A DNA stretch of 64,000 bases from Tamlana carrageenivorans (GTDB lineage Bacteria > Bacteroidota > Bacteroidia > Flavobacteriales > Flavobacteriaceae). The notes under the pieces are model-generated. The model was not told the DNA's origin and searched no databases. It saw nothing but the letters and a program-made list of their open reading frames with translations. The stretch is taken from contig NZ_CP025938.1 of NCBI RefSeq assembly GCF_002893765.1, forward strand, positions 558,001 through 622,000. Direction: 5' to 3'. How positions within the stretch are numbered: position 1 is the stretch's first letter; each line of letters starts with the position of its first letter. A program made the position numbers and the translations under genes. Shown one piece after another: positions 16,486-23,956 of the stretch.

Positions 16486-17922
16486 ATGAAAATTAAAAAC
16501 TTCATAAACGGAACATATACTAATCCTATGTCTTATGCATGGTTAGATAATTATAATCCAGCCATCGGAAAAGTGTACTGCCAAATCCCCAACTCGTCCG
16601 AAGAAGATGTTGAATTGGCCTATCAAGCCGCCGAAAAAGCGTTTCCCGAATGGTCACAAACCACTTATGAAGCACGTAGCCGGATTTTAATAAAAATTTC
16701 GGAACTCATAGAAAGTCAGTTAGAGCAGTTTGCATTAGCCGAAAGCAAGGATAATGGCAAACCCTTACATTTAGCCAAGTCTATGGATATTCCGCGAGCA
16801 GCACTTAATTTTCGTTTTTTTGGACAGGCCATTACACAGTTTTCCAGTGAAAGTCATGACAGCGTAGGCTTAGATGCTATAAATTTTACTTTGCGCCAAC
16901 CCATTGGTGTGGTAGGCTGTATTTCGCCATGGAATCTTCCACTTTATTTATTCACTTGGAAAATTGCACCTGCGCTGGCAGCAGGAAATTGTGTCGTAGC
17001 TAAACCCAGTGAAATCACACCCATGACAGCCTATTTACTAGGCGATATTTGCAATGAAGCTGGCTTACCTCCTGGCGTTTTAAACATTGTTCACGGTGAA
17101 GGTCGCCGTGCAGGACAAGCTATCGTAGCGCACCCAAAAATAAAAGCCATATCATTTACTGGTGGCACTAAAACTGGTGCTGAAATCGCTAAAACGGCAG
17201 CACCACTATTCAAAAAAACATCTCTAGAATTGGGAGGAAAAAACCCCAATATCATTTTCGGTGATTGCGATTATGAAGATATGCTTAACACCACAGTGCG
17301 AGCATCATTCGCTAATCAGGGACAAATATGTTTATGCGGCAGTCGTATTTTTGTTGAAGCTTCGATTTACGATAAATTTAAAACCGATTTTATTGAAAAA
17401 GTAAAACAACTACAAGTCGGTCATCCATCACAAAGCACTACAGATGTTGGTGCCATCGTATCCAAAAATCACTTAAATATAATATTAGATTATATAGAAA
17501 TTGCTAAAACTGAAGGTGAGATACTTTGTGGTGGTAATCCGGTAAATACACCCAATTTTGAAAATGGTTATTATTTAGAACCTACGGTAATTGAAGTAAA
17601 AACAAACCGTTGTCGTATAAACCAAGAAGAAATTTTTGGCCCTGTTGTAACCATCATGCCTTTTGAAACAGCTGCGGAGGTTGTTAATATGGCTAACGAT
17701 TCGAATTACGGACTCTCAGCCTCCGTTTGGACCAATGATTTAAAACGCTGTATGCGAATAACACGTCAGTTAAACGTTGGTATTGTTTGGGTAAACACCT
17801 GGTTACTCCGTGATTTAAGAACCCCTTTTGGAGGTATGAAAGCTTCTGGACTTGGACGTGAAGGCGGCTTGGAATCTTTACGGTTTTTCACAGAAACAAA
17901 AAATGTATGTATTAAATATTAA
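16486..17922 (+). CDS. 2-aminomuconic semialdehyde dehydrogenase (ALDH superfamily)
   Basis: A 478-residue NAD-dependent aldehyde dehydrogenase. Catalytic glutamate lies in LELGGKNPN and the catalytic cysteine in FANQGQICLCGSRI; GFTGGT-type cofactor motif reads SFTGGTKTG. The family of 2-hydroxymuconic/2-aminomuconic semialdehyde dehydrogenases fits both length and context: it would oxidise 2-aminomuconate 6-semialdehyde, made by the decarboxylase at 19496, to 2-aminomuconate for the RidA-type deaminase upstream. An exact substrate cannot be proved by sequence alone. It sits 61 bases after the deaminase gene and 15 bases before the SDR gene. Confidence 0.9.
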   Translation: MKIKNFINGTYTNPMSYAWLDNYNPAIGKVYCQIPNSSEEDVELAYQAAEKAFPEWSQTTYEARSRILIKISELIESQLEQFALAESKDNGKPLHLAKSMDIPRAALNFRFFGQAITQFSSESHDSVGLDAINFTLRQPIGVVGCISPWNLPLYLFTWKIAPALAAGNCVVAKPSEITPMTAYLLGDICNEAGLPPGVLNIVHGEGRRAGQAIVAHPKIKAISFTGGTKTGAEIAKTAAPLFKKTSLELGGKNPNIIFGDCDYEDMLNTTVRASFANQGQICLCGSRIFVEASIYDKFKTDFIEKVKQLQVGHPSQSTTDVGAIVSKNHLNIILDYIEIAKTEGEILCGGNPVNTPNFENGYYLEPTVIEVKTNRCRINQEEIFGPVVTIMPFETAAEVVNMANDSNYGLSASVWTNDLKRCMRITRQLNVGIVWVNTWLLRDLRTPFGGMKASGLGREGGLESLRFFTETKNVCIKY

Positions 17923-17937
17923 GTAATTAGACAGCTT

Positions 17938-18720
17938 ATGGATTTAAAAATAAAAAATAAAAACGCCTTAGTTTGCGGAAGCACTCAAGGTATAGGCAAA
18001 GCAACGGCCATTGCACTAGCTCAAGAAGGTGTAAATGTAACCTTAGTAGCTAGAAATAGAGACAAATTAAAAGCGGTTTTAGCCGAATTACCAAACCCAG
18101 AGCAACATAGCTACATTGTTGCCGATTTTGCAAATCCCAGAGATTTACAGGAGCAGGTTATAAAATTTATTGAAAGAAATCACGGGTTTCATATCGTTAT
18201 TAACAATACAGGCGGACCAAGGAGTGGTGCCATTGTTACAGCAAGCCTAGAAGAGTTTGAAAATGCCTTTACTATGCACATCAAATGCAATCATATTTTA
18301 GCTAAGGCTACAATTCCTTTTATGAAAACGGAAGGTTTTGGGCGAATTGTCAACGTTATTTCTACATCTGTTAAAGAACCTATTCCTGGCTTAGGCGTTA
18401 GTAATACGATTAGAGGTGCTGTTGGTAATTGGAGTAAAACACTTTCCAACGAGGTAGCGCCTTTTGGAATCACAGTTAACAATGTGCTTCCAGGATTTAC
18501 AGATACCGAACGCTTGGCAGAAATTATAAAAATTAAAGCCAACGCCGAAAACACCAGTATAGAAAACATGACAGAAACCATGAAAAACTATGCACCAGCA
18601 AAACGTTTTGCACAACCTGAAGAAACCGCCAACGTCATCACCTTTTTAGCGAGTGAAGCAGCGAGCTATGTTACAGGAATTAATATTCCTGTTGATGGTG
18701 GCAGAACCAAGTCGCTTTAA
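17938..18720 (+). CDS. SDR-family protein lacking the usual catalytic Tyr and Lys
   Basis: A 260-residue short-chain dehydrogenase/reductase fold. The cofactor motif is CGSTQGIG (13-20) and NNTGGP (about 89-94) matches the NNAG motif. In active SDRs a YxxxK follows the catalytic Ser; here the aligned segment SNTIRGAV has Ser155 and Arg159 instead of Tyr and Lys. The C-terminus ends in a normal SDR tail (TGINIPVDGG). Members of this variant occur beside kynurenine/aminomuconate genes, but the reaction is unknown; either a modified mechanism or a non-redox role (for example a tautomerase- or hydratase-like step) is possible. It follows the ALDH gene by 15 bases. Confidence 0.85.
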   Translation: MDLKIKNKNALVCGSTQGIGKATAIALAQEGVNVTLVARNRDKLKAVLAELPNPEQHSYIVADFANPRDLQEQVIKFIERNHGFHIVINNTGGPRSGAIVTASLEEFENAFTMHIKCNHILAKATIPFMKTEGFGRIVNVISTSVKEPIPGLGVSNTIRGAVGNWSKTLSNEVAPFGITVNNVLPGFTDTERLAEIIKIKANAENTSIENMTETMKNYAPAKRFAQPEETANVITFLASEAASYVTGINIPVDGGRTKSL

Positions 18721-18725
18721 ACAAG

Positions 18726-18757
18726 AATCATGCACTGTTTCAACATGATTATTTTTT
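18726..18757 (+). terminator. Terminator-like hairpin inside the cluster
   Basis: AATCATG pairs with CATGATT over an 11-base loop, followed by ATTTTTT. It lies between the SDR and haaO genes and would split the cluster into two transcripts or attenuate the downstream half. A second small hairpin (CTCAAA...TTTGAG) lies at about 18791-18809. Confidence 0.6.
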
Positions 18758-18873
18758 ATCTTTAACTTCATATTTCATTAGACAATTAACTCAAACGCCC
18801 AATTTGAGTTCTTCCTCACCGGCTTCATTGTAAGGACTGACCTAAAAAGGAAGTTTAAAAGGGTATATTCAAC

Positions 18874-19407
18874 ATGAGTCATTTAACATCTCCTATAAAT
18901 TTTAAAGCTTGGATTGAAGAAAACAGACATCTCCTAAAACCACCTGTAGGGAATAAAGTGGTTTGGAAAGATGGCGATTTTATCGTGATGGTAGTTGGCG
19001 GTCCTAACAACCGAAAAGATTACCATTATAATGAAACACCAGAGTTTTTCTATCAGGTTGAAGGCGATATTATTTTAAAGATTATTGATAATGGCACCCC
19101 AAAAGATGTACACATCAAAGAAGGGGATATTTACTTATTACCACCAAAAGTACCTCATTCGCCCCAACGCGGTGCCAATACCGTTGGCTTAGTAATTGAA
19201 TACAAGCGTCCTCAAGGCATGCGAGATGCGCTTTTATGGTTTTGTGAAAATTGTGTTACCAAGCTCTATGAAGAAGATTTCACTTTAGAAAACATCGAAA
19301 CCGATATGCCTAAAATATTCGATAAATTTTACAGCGATGAAACTAAAAGGCATTGCCCTAACTGCGGAAACGTTATGCAGCCCCCAAAAAAAGTGAAAAT
19401 CGATTAA
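18874..19407 (+). CDS. haaO: 3-hydroxyanthranilate 3,4-dioxygenase
   Basis: A 177-residue cupin dioxygenase that opens the ring of 3-hydroxyanthranilate to 2-amino-3-carboxymuconate 6-semialdehyde (ACMS). The catalytic iron ligands are His51, Glu57 and His95, the positions known for the bacterial enzyme. The C-terminus has the second, rubredoxin-like metal site typical of bacterial forms: C124-x2-C127 (CENC) and C161-x2-C164 (CPNC). It is separated from the SDR gene by 153 bases containing a terminator-like hairpin, so it may head its own transcript with the decarboxylase. Confidence 0.96.
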   Translation: MSHLTSPINFKAWIEENRHLLKPPVGNKVVWKDGDFIVMVVGGPNNRKDYHYNETPEFFYQVEGDIILKIIDNGTPKDVHIKEGDIYLLPPKVPHSPQRGANTVGLVIEYKRPQGMRDALLWFCENCVTKLYEEDFTLENIETDMPKIFDKFYSDETKRHCPNCGNVMQPPKKVKID

Positions 19408-19495
19408 ACAATTTAGATAAGAAACATCTAAAAGCTCATGATATTCATTGTAAAAAAAAATTAAAACAGACCGCTACCCAGGTAGAAAGAATAAC

Positions 19496-20581
19496 ATGGA
19501 AAAACGTAAACTTCGCATAAACGGCCACTCACACCTATTACCCTACCCGGAAGACATTCCAGATTTCATGAGAGAGAAAGAAATCTTTTGGGTTGATAAA
19601 GACCGTAAATTCATGCTTCAAAAAGATTGGAGCCGCCCAGTAACCCATTCCAGTTTTTTTCTAAATGAAAAATTAGAGTGGATGGCGCGCAACAAACTAG
19701 ATCATGCGGTGGTTTTAAATCTTTCGCAACTTTACGGAAATGGTTTACGTGTTGAAGAAATGAAAAAAGCCTTGCGTTTCCAAAATGATTTTAATGCGGG
19801 CATTCAACAGCAACACCCTAGTAAATTTACTTGTGGATTTGTTGTACACCCTGGGTTTGTGAATAGCGCGTGTTGGGAAATTGAACGTTGTGTAGAAACC
19901 TTAGGTTTACAGTTGCTTTGCTTGCCAACGCATTACATGGACACCATAGGCACCTGGCGCTGTATTTTTGATGAAGCCAACGATCCCATTTTTGAACTCG
20001 CTAACAAATACAACTTAGCGGTTGAAATTCACCCTTATGATGGTGAAAAATTTATAAAATTAGAAAATACCTCTTGGCGATTTCACCTCATTTGGATGCT
20101 TGCCCAATGTGCTGATGCTTACCACTTTTTAACCCTAAATGGCTATCAAGAAAAATATCCTAACATGCGAACTTGTTTCGCTCATGGCGGGCAATTAGCC
20201 CAAATTAATTTAGGACGTCGTATTCAGGGATTTGATGGCAGACCCGATTTATTTGAAGGCAAACACCACCCCAGAAAAGCGGTTGGACATAAAAACATAT
20301 TTTTTGACACTCTAGTACATGATACAGGAAGCTTAGAGCTGCTTATAAACAATCACAGTTCGAAACAAGTGATTATGGGGCTTGATGACCCTTATCCGTT
20401 GGGAGAAATGGAAAACGAAAAACAATCGTCGTACCCTGGTAAAATTTTAGATTTAGCTAAAGAAAGAAAGATTATTAACCAAAAAGAATACGAAGCTATT
20501 TGGGAAGATAATGTCTTACAATGGCTATGCGGCGAAGATAAATTGGCTAAAGAAAATTTAATCAAGCGAATTTTAAGTTAA
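19496..20581 (+). CDS. 2-amino-3-carboxymuconate 6-semialdehyde decarboxylase (ACMSD)
   Basis: A 361-residue amidohydrolase-superfamily decarboxylase. It would convert ACMS from haaO to 2-aminomuconate 6-semialdehyde, diverting it from spontaneous quinolinate formation. Zinc-site features visible are the N-terminal HSH (His11 and His13), a histidine in AVEIHPYDG, one in CFAHGGQL and the catalytic-site Asp in MGLDDPYPLGEM. It is slightly longer than typical ACMSD. Position directly after haaO (88 bases) supports the assignment over other amidohydrolases. Confidence 0.9.
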   Translation: MEKRKLRINGHSHLLPYPEDIPDFMREKEIFWVDKDRKFMLQKDWSRPVTHSSFFLNEKLEWMARNKLDHAVVLNLSQLYGNGLRVEEMKKALRFQNDFNAGIQQQHPSKFTCGFVVHPGFVNSACWEIERCVETLGLQLLCLPTHYMDTIGTWRCIFDEANDPIFELANKYNLAVEIHPYDGEKFIKLENTSWRFHLIWMLAQCADAYHFLTLNGYQEKYPNMRTCFAHGGQLAQINLGRRIQGFDGRPDLFEGKHHPRKAVGHKNIFFDTLVHDTGSLELLINNHSSKQVIMGLDDPYPLGEMENEKQSSYPGKILDLAKERKIINQKEYEAIWEDNVLQWLCGEDKLAKENLIKRILS

Positions 20582-20634
20582 TTTTGATTTCTGAAAAAAC
20601 CAGTCGTTTCATATAAAGTAAAACACAAAAAAGC

Positions 20635-21276
20635 ATGCATTTTATTCCTGAAGCCTTAGACGAATACGTTGTAAAACATTCTGAAAACGAACCCGAATTA
20701 TTACAACAATTAACCCGAGAAACCTATCAAAAAATATTACAACCACGTATGCTTAGTGGGCATTATCAAGGTCGTGTTTTAAGTATGATTTCTAAACTTG
20801 TTCATCCTAAAAACATTTTAGAAATTGGAACTTATACGGGATATTCAGCGCTTTGTTTAGCTGAAGGCATGCAAAAAGAAGGCGAATTACACACCTTAGA
20901 CATCAATGAAGAATTATTCGATTTTCAGAGAAAACACTTTGATAAATCGGCATACGGCACACAAATTTTTCAACATTTAGGGGATGCCTTAGAGATTATT
21001 CCTAAACTGGATAAAAGCTTCGATTTAATTTTTATTGATGCCGATAAAGAGAATTATCCAAACTATTTTAATGTTATTATAGATAAGCTTAATGTTGGTG
21101 GTATCATTTTATCAGACAATGTACTATGGAGTGGAAAAGTACTAGAACCCGTAAAAAAAGATGACCACGCTACAAAAGCACTATTAGAGTATAATGCCTT
21201 GTTAAAAGAAGACCCCAGAGTTGAAACCGTTCTATTACCAATTCGTGATGGTTTAACGATAAGTAGGAAGGTGTGA
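20635..21276 (+). CDS. SAM-dependent O-methyltransferase
   Basis: A 213-residue class I methyltransferase of the catechol/caffeoyl-CoA O-methyltransferase family. SAM-binding motif is LEIGTYTGYSALCLA (about 62-76), with the acidic motif LHTLDINEE and the metal-binding LIFIDADKENY and ILSDNVLWSGKV typical of the cation-dependent O-methyltransferases. It follows the decarboxylase by 53 bases, so it may belong to the cluster, but no methylation step is needed in kynurenine breakdown; similar genes stand alone in many flavobacteria, so it may be a bystander. Confidence 0.9.
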   Translation: MHFIPEALDEYVVKHSENEPELLQQLTRETYQKILQPRMLSGHYQGRVLSMISKLVHPKNILEIGTYTGYSALCLAEGMQKEGELHTLDINEELFDFQRKHFDKSAYGTQIFQHLGDALEIIPKLDKSFDLIFIDADKENYPNYFNVIIDKLNVGGIILSDNVLWSGKVLEPVKKDDHATKALLEYNALLKEDPRVETVLLPIRDGLTISRKV

Positions 21277-21391
21277 ATCTGTTTCATCACCAAAGTTAGT
21301 AAAATGTTACATGATCATTTTTTACTAAATAATCATATAGAAATCAGCCTACTTTTTCATAAGCTATTCTCGCTAATAGTTAAAAGGATTT

Positions 21392-22385
21392 TAATTAATA
21401 CCCGTTGTGCATTTTAAATAATGTTAATTTTAATATTATTAATGTTTCTCCCAAAAATAAACTTATTGATATACTGAATAGTTGTTAAAGCAGTTATCTT
21501 AGCTACGATTCTTGTTTTAAAACCTTCAAAAGTTTTAGCATAATTGCGTCTTATCATAAATTGGTCACAAAGTTGTGAAAATAATGTTTCTATCCTTTTC
21601 CTCTTTTTTATAAATACATAAGGCTGTACTTTGTAATTTTTTTGATTGCTTCTCATAGGTGTATTTAGCGTTATATTACAGGTTTCAAACAAGTTAAGCT
21701 GTATTTCTGTTGATAAATAGCCTTTATCACCAATTAATGTACAATCGCTTATTTGCATCTTAATATCTTTAAGATAATTAATATCGTGTACAGATGCTGG
21801 ACTCAAATCGATACTTTGAAAGACACCATTTACAGAACAAACAGCGTGCAGTTTATAACTGTAATAATTAGAACTTTGAGCTGCACAATAACCTTTATCT
21901 GGAAATGCATAAGTGTTTTCTTTACAAATCTTTGAACGAGAACTGCGTGATAATTTACAAACTTCTAAAGGCATACTATCTACTACAAAATAATCTTCAA
22001 ATTCATTAAAATGGGAAGCTATGCTTAACCTGATACTGTTGAGCTTATTAACTAGTTTTCGTCTTCTTCTATTGTAGACACTTCTCTCTATTTTTGATAA
22101 TAGGGAATCTGGAAGTTTTCTAAAAAGGTCATTTTCACTATCTATTCCCATAAATTCGGCAGTAAGACTCAAGCTGATAAGTTCTAAATCACTAAGCTTT
22201 GGTTGTCGTCTTTGATAACTTAAAAGTTGTTCTTTCGATATTTTTCTTAATACTTCCAATATTCTTTCGTAATTTGCACTCAAGTTGTTCATTATTAATG
22301 ATTTGTGGTTAAATCAATTTACTGATTTTCAGTAAGATGAACAACTTTTTTCTTTTAAATCATAATGCACAACGGGTTAATTAAT
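21392..22385. mobile_element. IS982-family insertion sequence with target duplication
   Basis: A complete element from 21400 to 22377 (978 bp). Terminal inverted repeats begin ACCCGTTGTGCATT at both ends (21400-21413; complement at 22364-22377). An 8-bp direct repeat, TAATTAAT, flanks it at 21392-21399 and 22378-22385, the expected size for the family. It contains one intact transposase gene on the minus strand. It was inserted at the stop codon of the broken lipoprotein gene to its right; the perfect ends and target duplication suggest a recent event. Confidence 0.93.
21414..22292 (-). CDS. IS982-family transposase
   Basis: A 292-residue DDE transposase, intact. Recognisable parts are VVDSMPLEVCK (about 104-114) with the first catalytic Asp, TLIGDKGYLS with the second, and KKRKRIETLFSQL with the catalytic Glu, matching the IS982 pattern. 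The whole gene lies between the inverted repeats of the element at 21400-22377. It catalyses movement of this element; no passenger gene is present. Confidence 0.93.
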   Translation of the reverse strand: MNNLSANYERILEVLRKISKEQLLSYQRRQPKLSDLELISLSLTAEFMGIDSENDLFRKLPDSLLSKIERSVYNRRRRKLVNKLNSIRLSIASHFNEFEDYFVVDSMPLEVCKLSRSSRSKICKENTYAFPDKGYCAAQSSNYYSYKLHAVCSVNGVFQSIDLSPASVHDINYLKDIKMQISDCTLIGDKGYLSTEIQLNLFETCNITLNTPMRSNQKNYKVQPYVFIKKRKRIETLFSQLCDQFMIRRNYAKTFEGFKTRIVAKITALTTIQYINKFIFGRNINNIKINII

Positions 22386-23269
22386 ATATAATCCTAAGAA
22401 GTATTTATTCTTATAGTTATCTATAGCATTGGAGTTAAATAACACAGAGATATAATGATCTTGATGGTCACTATGAAAATACACATACTGATATAAACCA
22501 AGATCCGTGGATTGTAGCTGGGTAAATTTCCCTTTTCATGCTAACACGAGGTGAAGGTAAAATACCTGTATATTTATATGATGGCAAACCTAATTTATCT
22601 ACTATTTCATCCATTTTACCCCTTTCTGAATCACTAAAATCAAGAGTATTATTGATTAAGTATGGGTAAGTTTGAATGATAAGATCACCTTTATATGATT
22701 TGAATATCCTGCTATAAGTATTAATCTCCGCATCAATAACAACATTAGTTTGCGTATTTATTGTAAATATAACACCGAAATAATACGCCCATACCTCAAG
22801 GTTTTTGGAGCTGAAACGGATCACCCCATGTGGTTCTCCTAGCACTTCTAAAAGTCTTTCTGTTGTATCCCCCTTAACCTTAACACCTTCAAAAATATAA
22901 GAATTAACGACACCATGTTCAACAAATTCCAAATCTATATATTGAGTCTCCACAGTTCCATCATTTGATAGTACAACACCTACACGGCCTTTTGATGTTG
23001 TGCCAGCGCTTATTTCATAAGTTGTTTTATCAATTTTACGGGATGTCATGTTAGTATCTGAAAACAAAAACTCAACATTACTAAAGTTACTAGCGTTAAG
23101 ACTTAATGTAATGGGGGCATCCGTAAAAGATAAGTTTTCAGAAACCGATATACTTTCAAATACAATAGGGCCTGTTAAAGCTTCATCAGACGCATCGTCA
23201 TCACTAGAACAAGCAAACGGCTAAGAATGTAAAAATTAAGTAAGGCAGAATTAATTTGCTATTTTTCAT
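22377..23269 (-). pseudogene. Lipoprotein gene broken by two frameshifts
   Basis: The gene starts with ATG at 23269 and a lipoprotein signal (MKNSKLILPYLIFTFLAVC) but the frame stops after 21 codons. The following frame begins ACSSDDDASDEALTG, a typical lipobox plus acidic linker, so one base was gained or lost at about 23218-23228. The main frame (22471-23067 and upstream to about 23215) ends early; past a second shift at about 22500-22510 a third frame continues as LGLYQYVYFHSDHQDHYIS and on to LGLYIN and a stop at 22377-22379. The middle part resembles a surface lipoprotein with an Ig-like (IPT/TIG-type) start; its function is unknown. The IS982 element abuts the stop codon. Confidence 0.8.
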
Positions 23270-23475
23270 TTTTTGAAATATCGCTAAGTACATCAAACAA
23301 ACACAACATGCGTCTATTTTTGTTAAATATCGAAATATAATTCAAACAGTAATAACTCAAAAGTTTTATCGTGAGAAAATTCAATAATTATGTGATTGAA
23401 AATAAAACAGGGAGATTTAAAAAAATAATAACGTCATCTTCCTAAAAGTTACTTTAACTTCATAGGGCTACACAA

Positions 23476-23560
23476 CCGTGTTAAGGATTGAGGCACTGTT
23501 GGAGCTCCTTGTAAAGAGCGACTGCCGACAGCCTGACGCCGCCAGAGCGGGGTAACGCCC
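23476..23560 (-). repeat. G+C-rich structured interspersed element
   Basis: On the minus strand the element begins GGGCGTTACCCC and ends with TCCTTAACACGG, with internal complementary pieces (GGCGTCAGGCTGTCGGC; GAGC/GCTC). It is far richer in G and C than its surroundings and lies 14 bases after the tatA stop, so it would be the 3' part of the tatA transcript. Sequences of the type GGGCGTTACCC...GGCTnTC...CCTTAAC recur between genes in many Bacteroidota; I know no assigned function. The rest of 23270-23574 shows no gene. Confidence 0.5.
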
Positions 23561-23574
23561 AGAGTCATAAAAAT

Positions 23575-23862
23575 TTAGAATTTTCGTCTTACAGAACCTG
23601 TAAACTCTTCAAGATCGTCTTTAACTTTGTCGAGTTCTTTTTTAACATCGCCGGTAATACTGGTGTCTAAACCACTTTTTTCGGCTGTTTTAGTGATTTC
23701 GTGCTTAATATCGTTTGAGGCATCTTTTAGCGTACGCATGCCTTTACCAAGACCTCTTGCGATTTCTGGTAATTTATCGGCACCAAATACCATAATGGCA
23801 ATAAATAGTATGAAGGCTATTTCTGCACCGCTAATAAATAAGAATGTTGCTTGCTGTATCAC
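23575..23862 (-). CDS. tatA: Sec-independent protein translocase component TatA
   Basis: A 95-residue TatA/TatE-type protein: one N-terminal membrane helix (about 8-27), the family motif FGADKLPEIARGLGKGM (about 26-42) forming the amphipathic helix, and a charged C-terminal tail. TatA oligomers form the pore through which folded proteins with twin-arginine signals cross the inner membrane. The start is GTG at 23862. A -7 element (23867-23874 on the minus strand) lies only four bases from it, so the transcript may have almost no leader. No tatC gene is adjacent. Confidence 0.9.
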   Translation of the reverse strand: MIQQATFLFISGAEIAFILFIAIMVFGADKLPEIARGLGKGMRTLKDASNDIKHEITKTAEKSGLDTSITGDVKKELDKVKDDLEEFTGSVRRKF

Positions 23863-23866
23863 AGTG

Positions 23867-23874
23867 CAAATATA
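23867..23874 (-). promoter_or_regulatory. -7 element (TATATTTG) abutting tatA
   Basis: On the minus strand TATATTTG is followed by CACT and then the GTG start. As transcripts usually begin about 4-8 bases after this element, the mRNA would begin at or next to the start codon. Confidence 0.6.
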
Positions 23875-23899
23875 CTAAGTTGTTTGTTTAGAATAAAAA

Positions 23900-23924
23900 A
23901 AAGCCGATTTTAAAAATCGACTTT
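23900..23924 (-). terminator. Rho-independent terminator of the M1 peptidase gene
   Basis: Stem AAAGTCGATTTT / AATCGGCTTT (minus strand), followed by eight T on that strand; ends the peptidase transcript. Confidence 0.75.
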
Positions 23925-23956
23925 CTTGTATTTCTGTTTTGCCGTTGATAAACGAC

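Noticed and set aside
20635..21276. O-methyltransferase as a required kynurenine step
   Set aside because: No methylation is needed in that route; the gene may merely be adjacent.
23867..23874. A full -33/-7 promoter for tatA
   Set aside because: Only the -7 element is convincing; no -33 TTG is seen at the usual distance.
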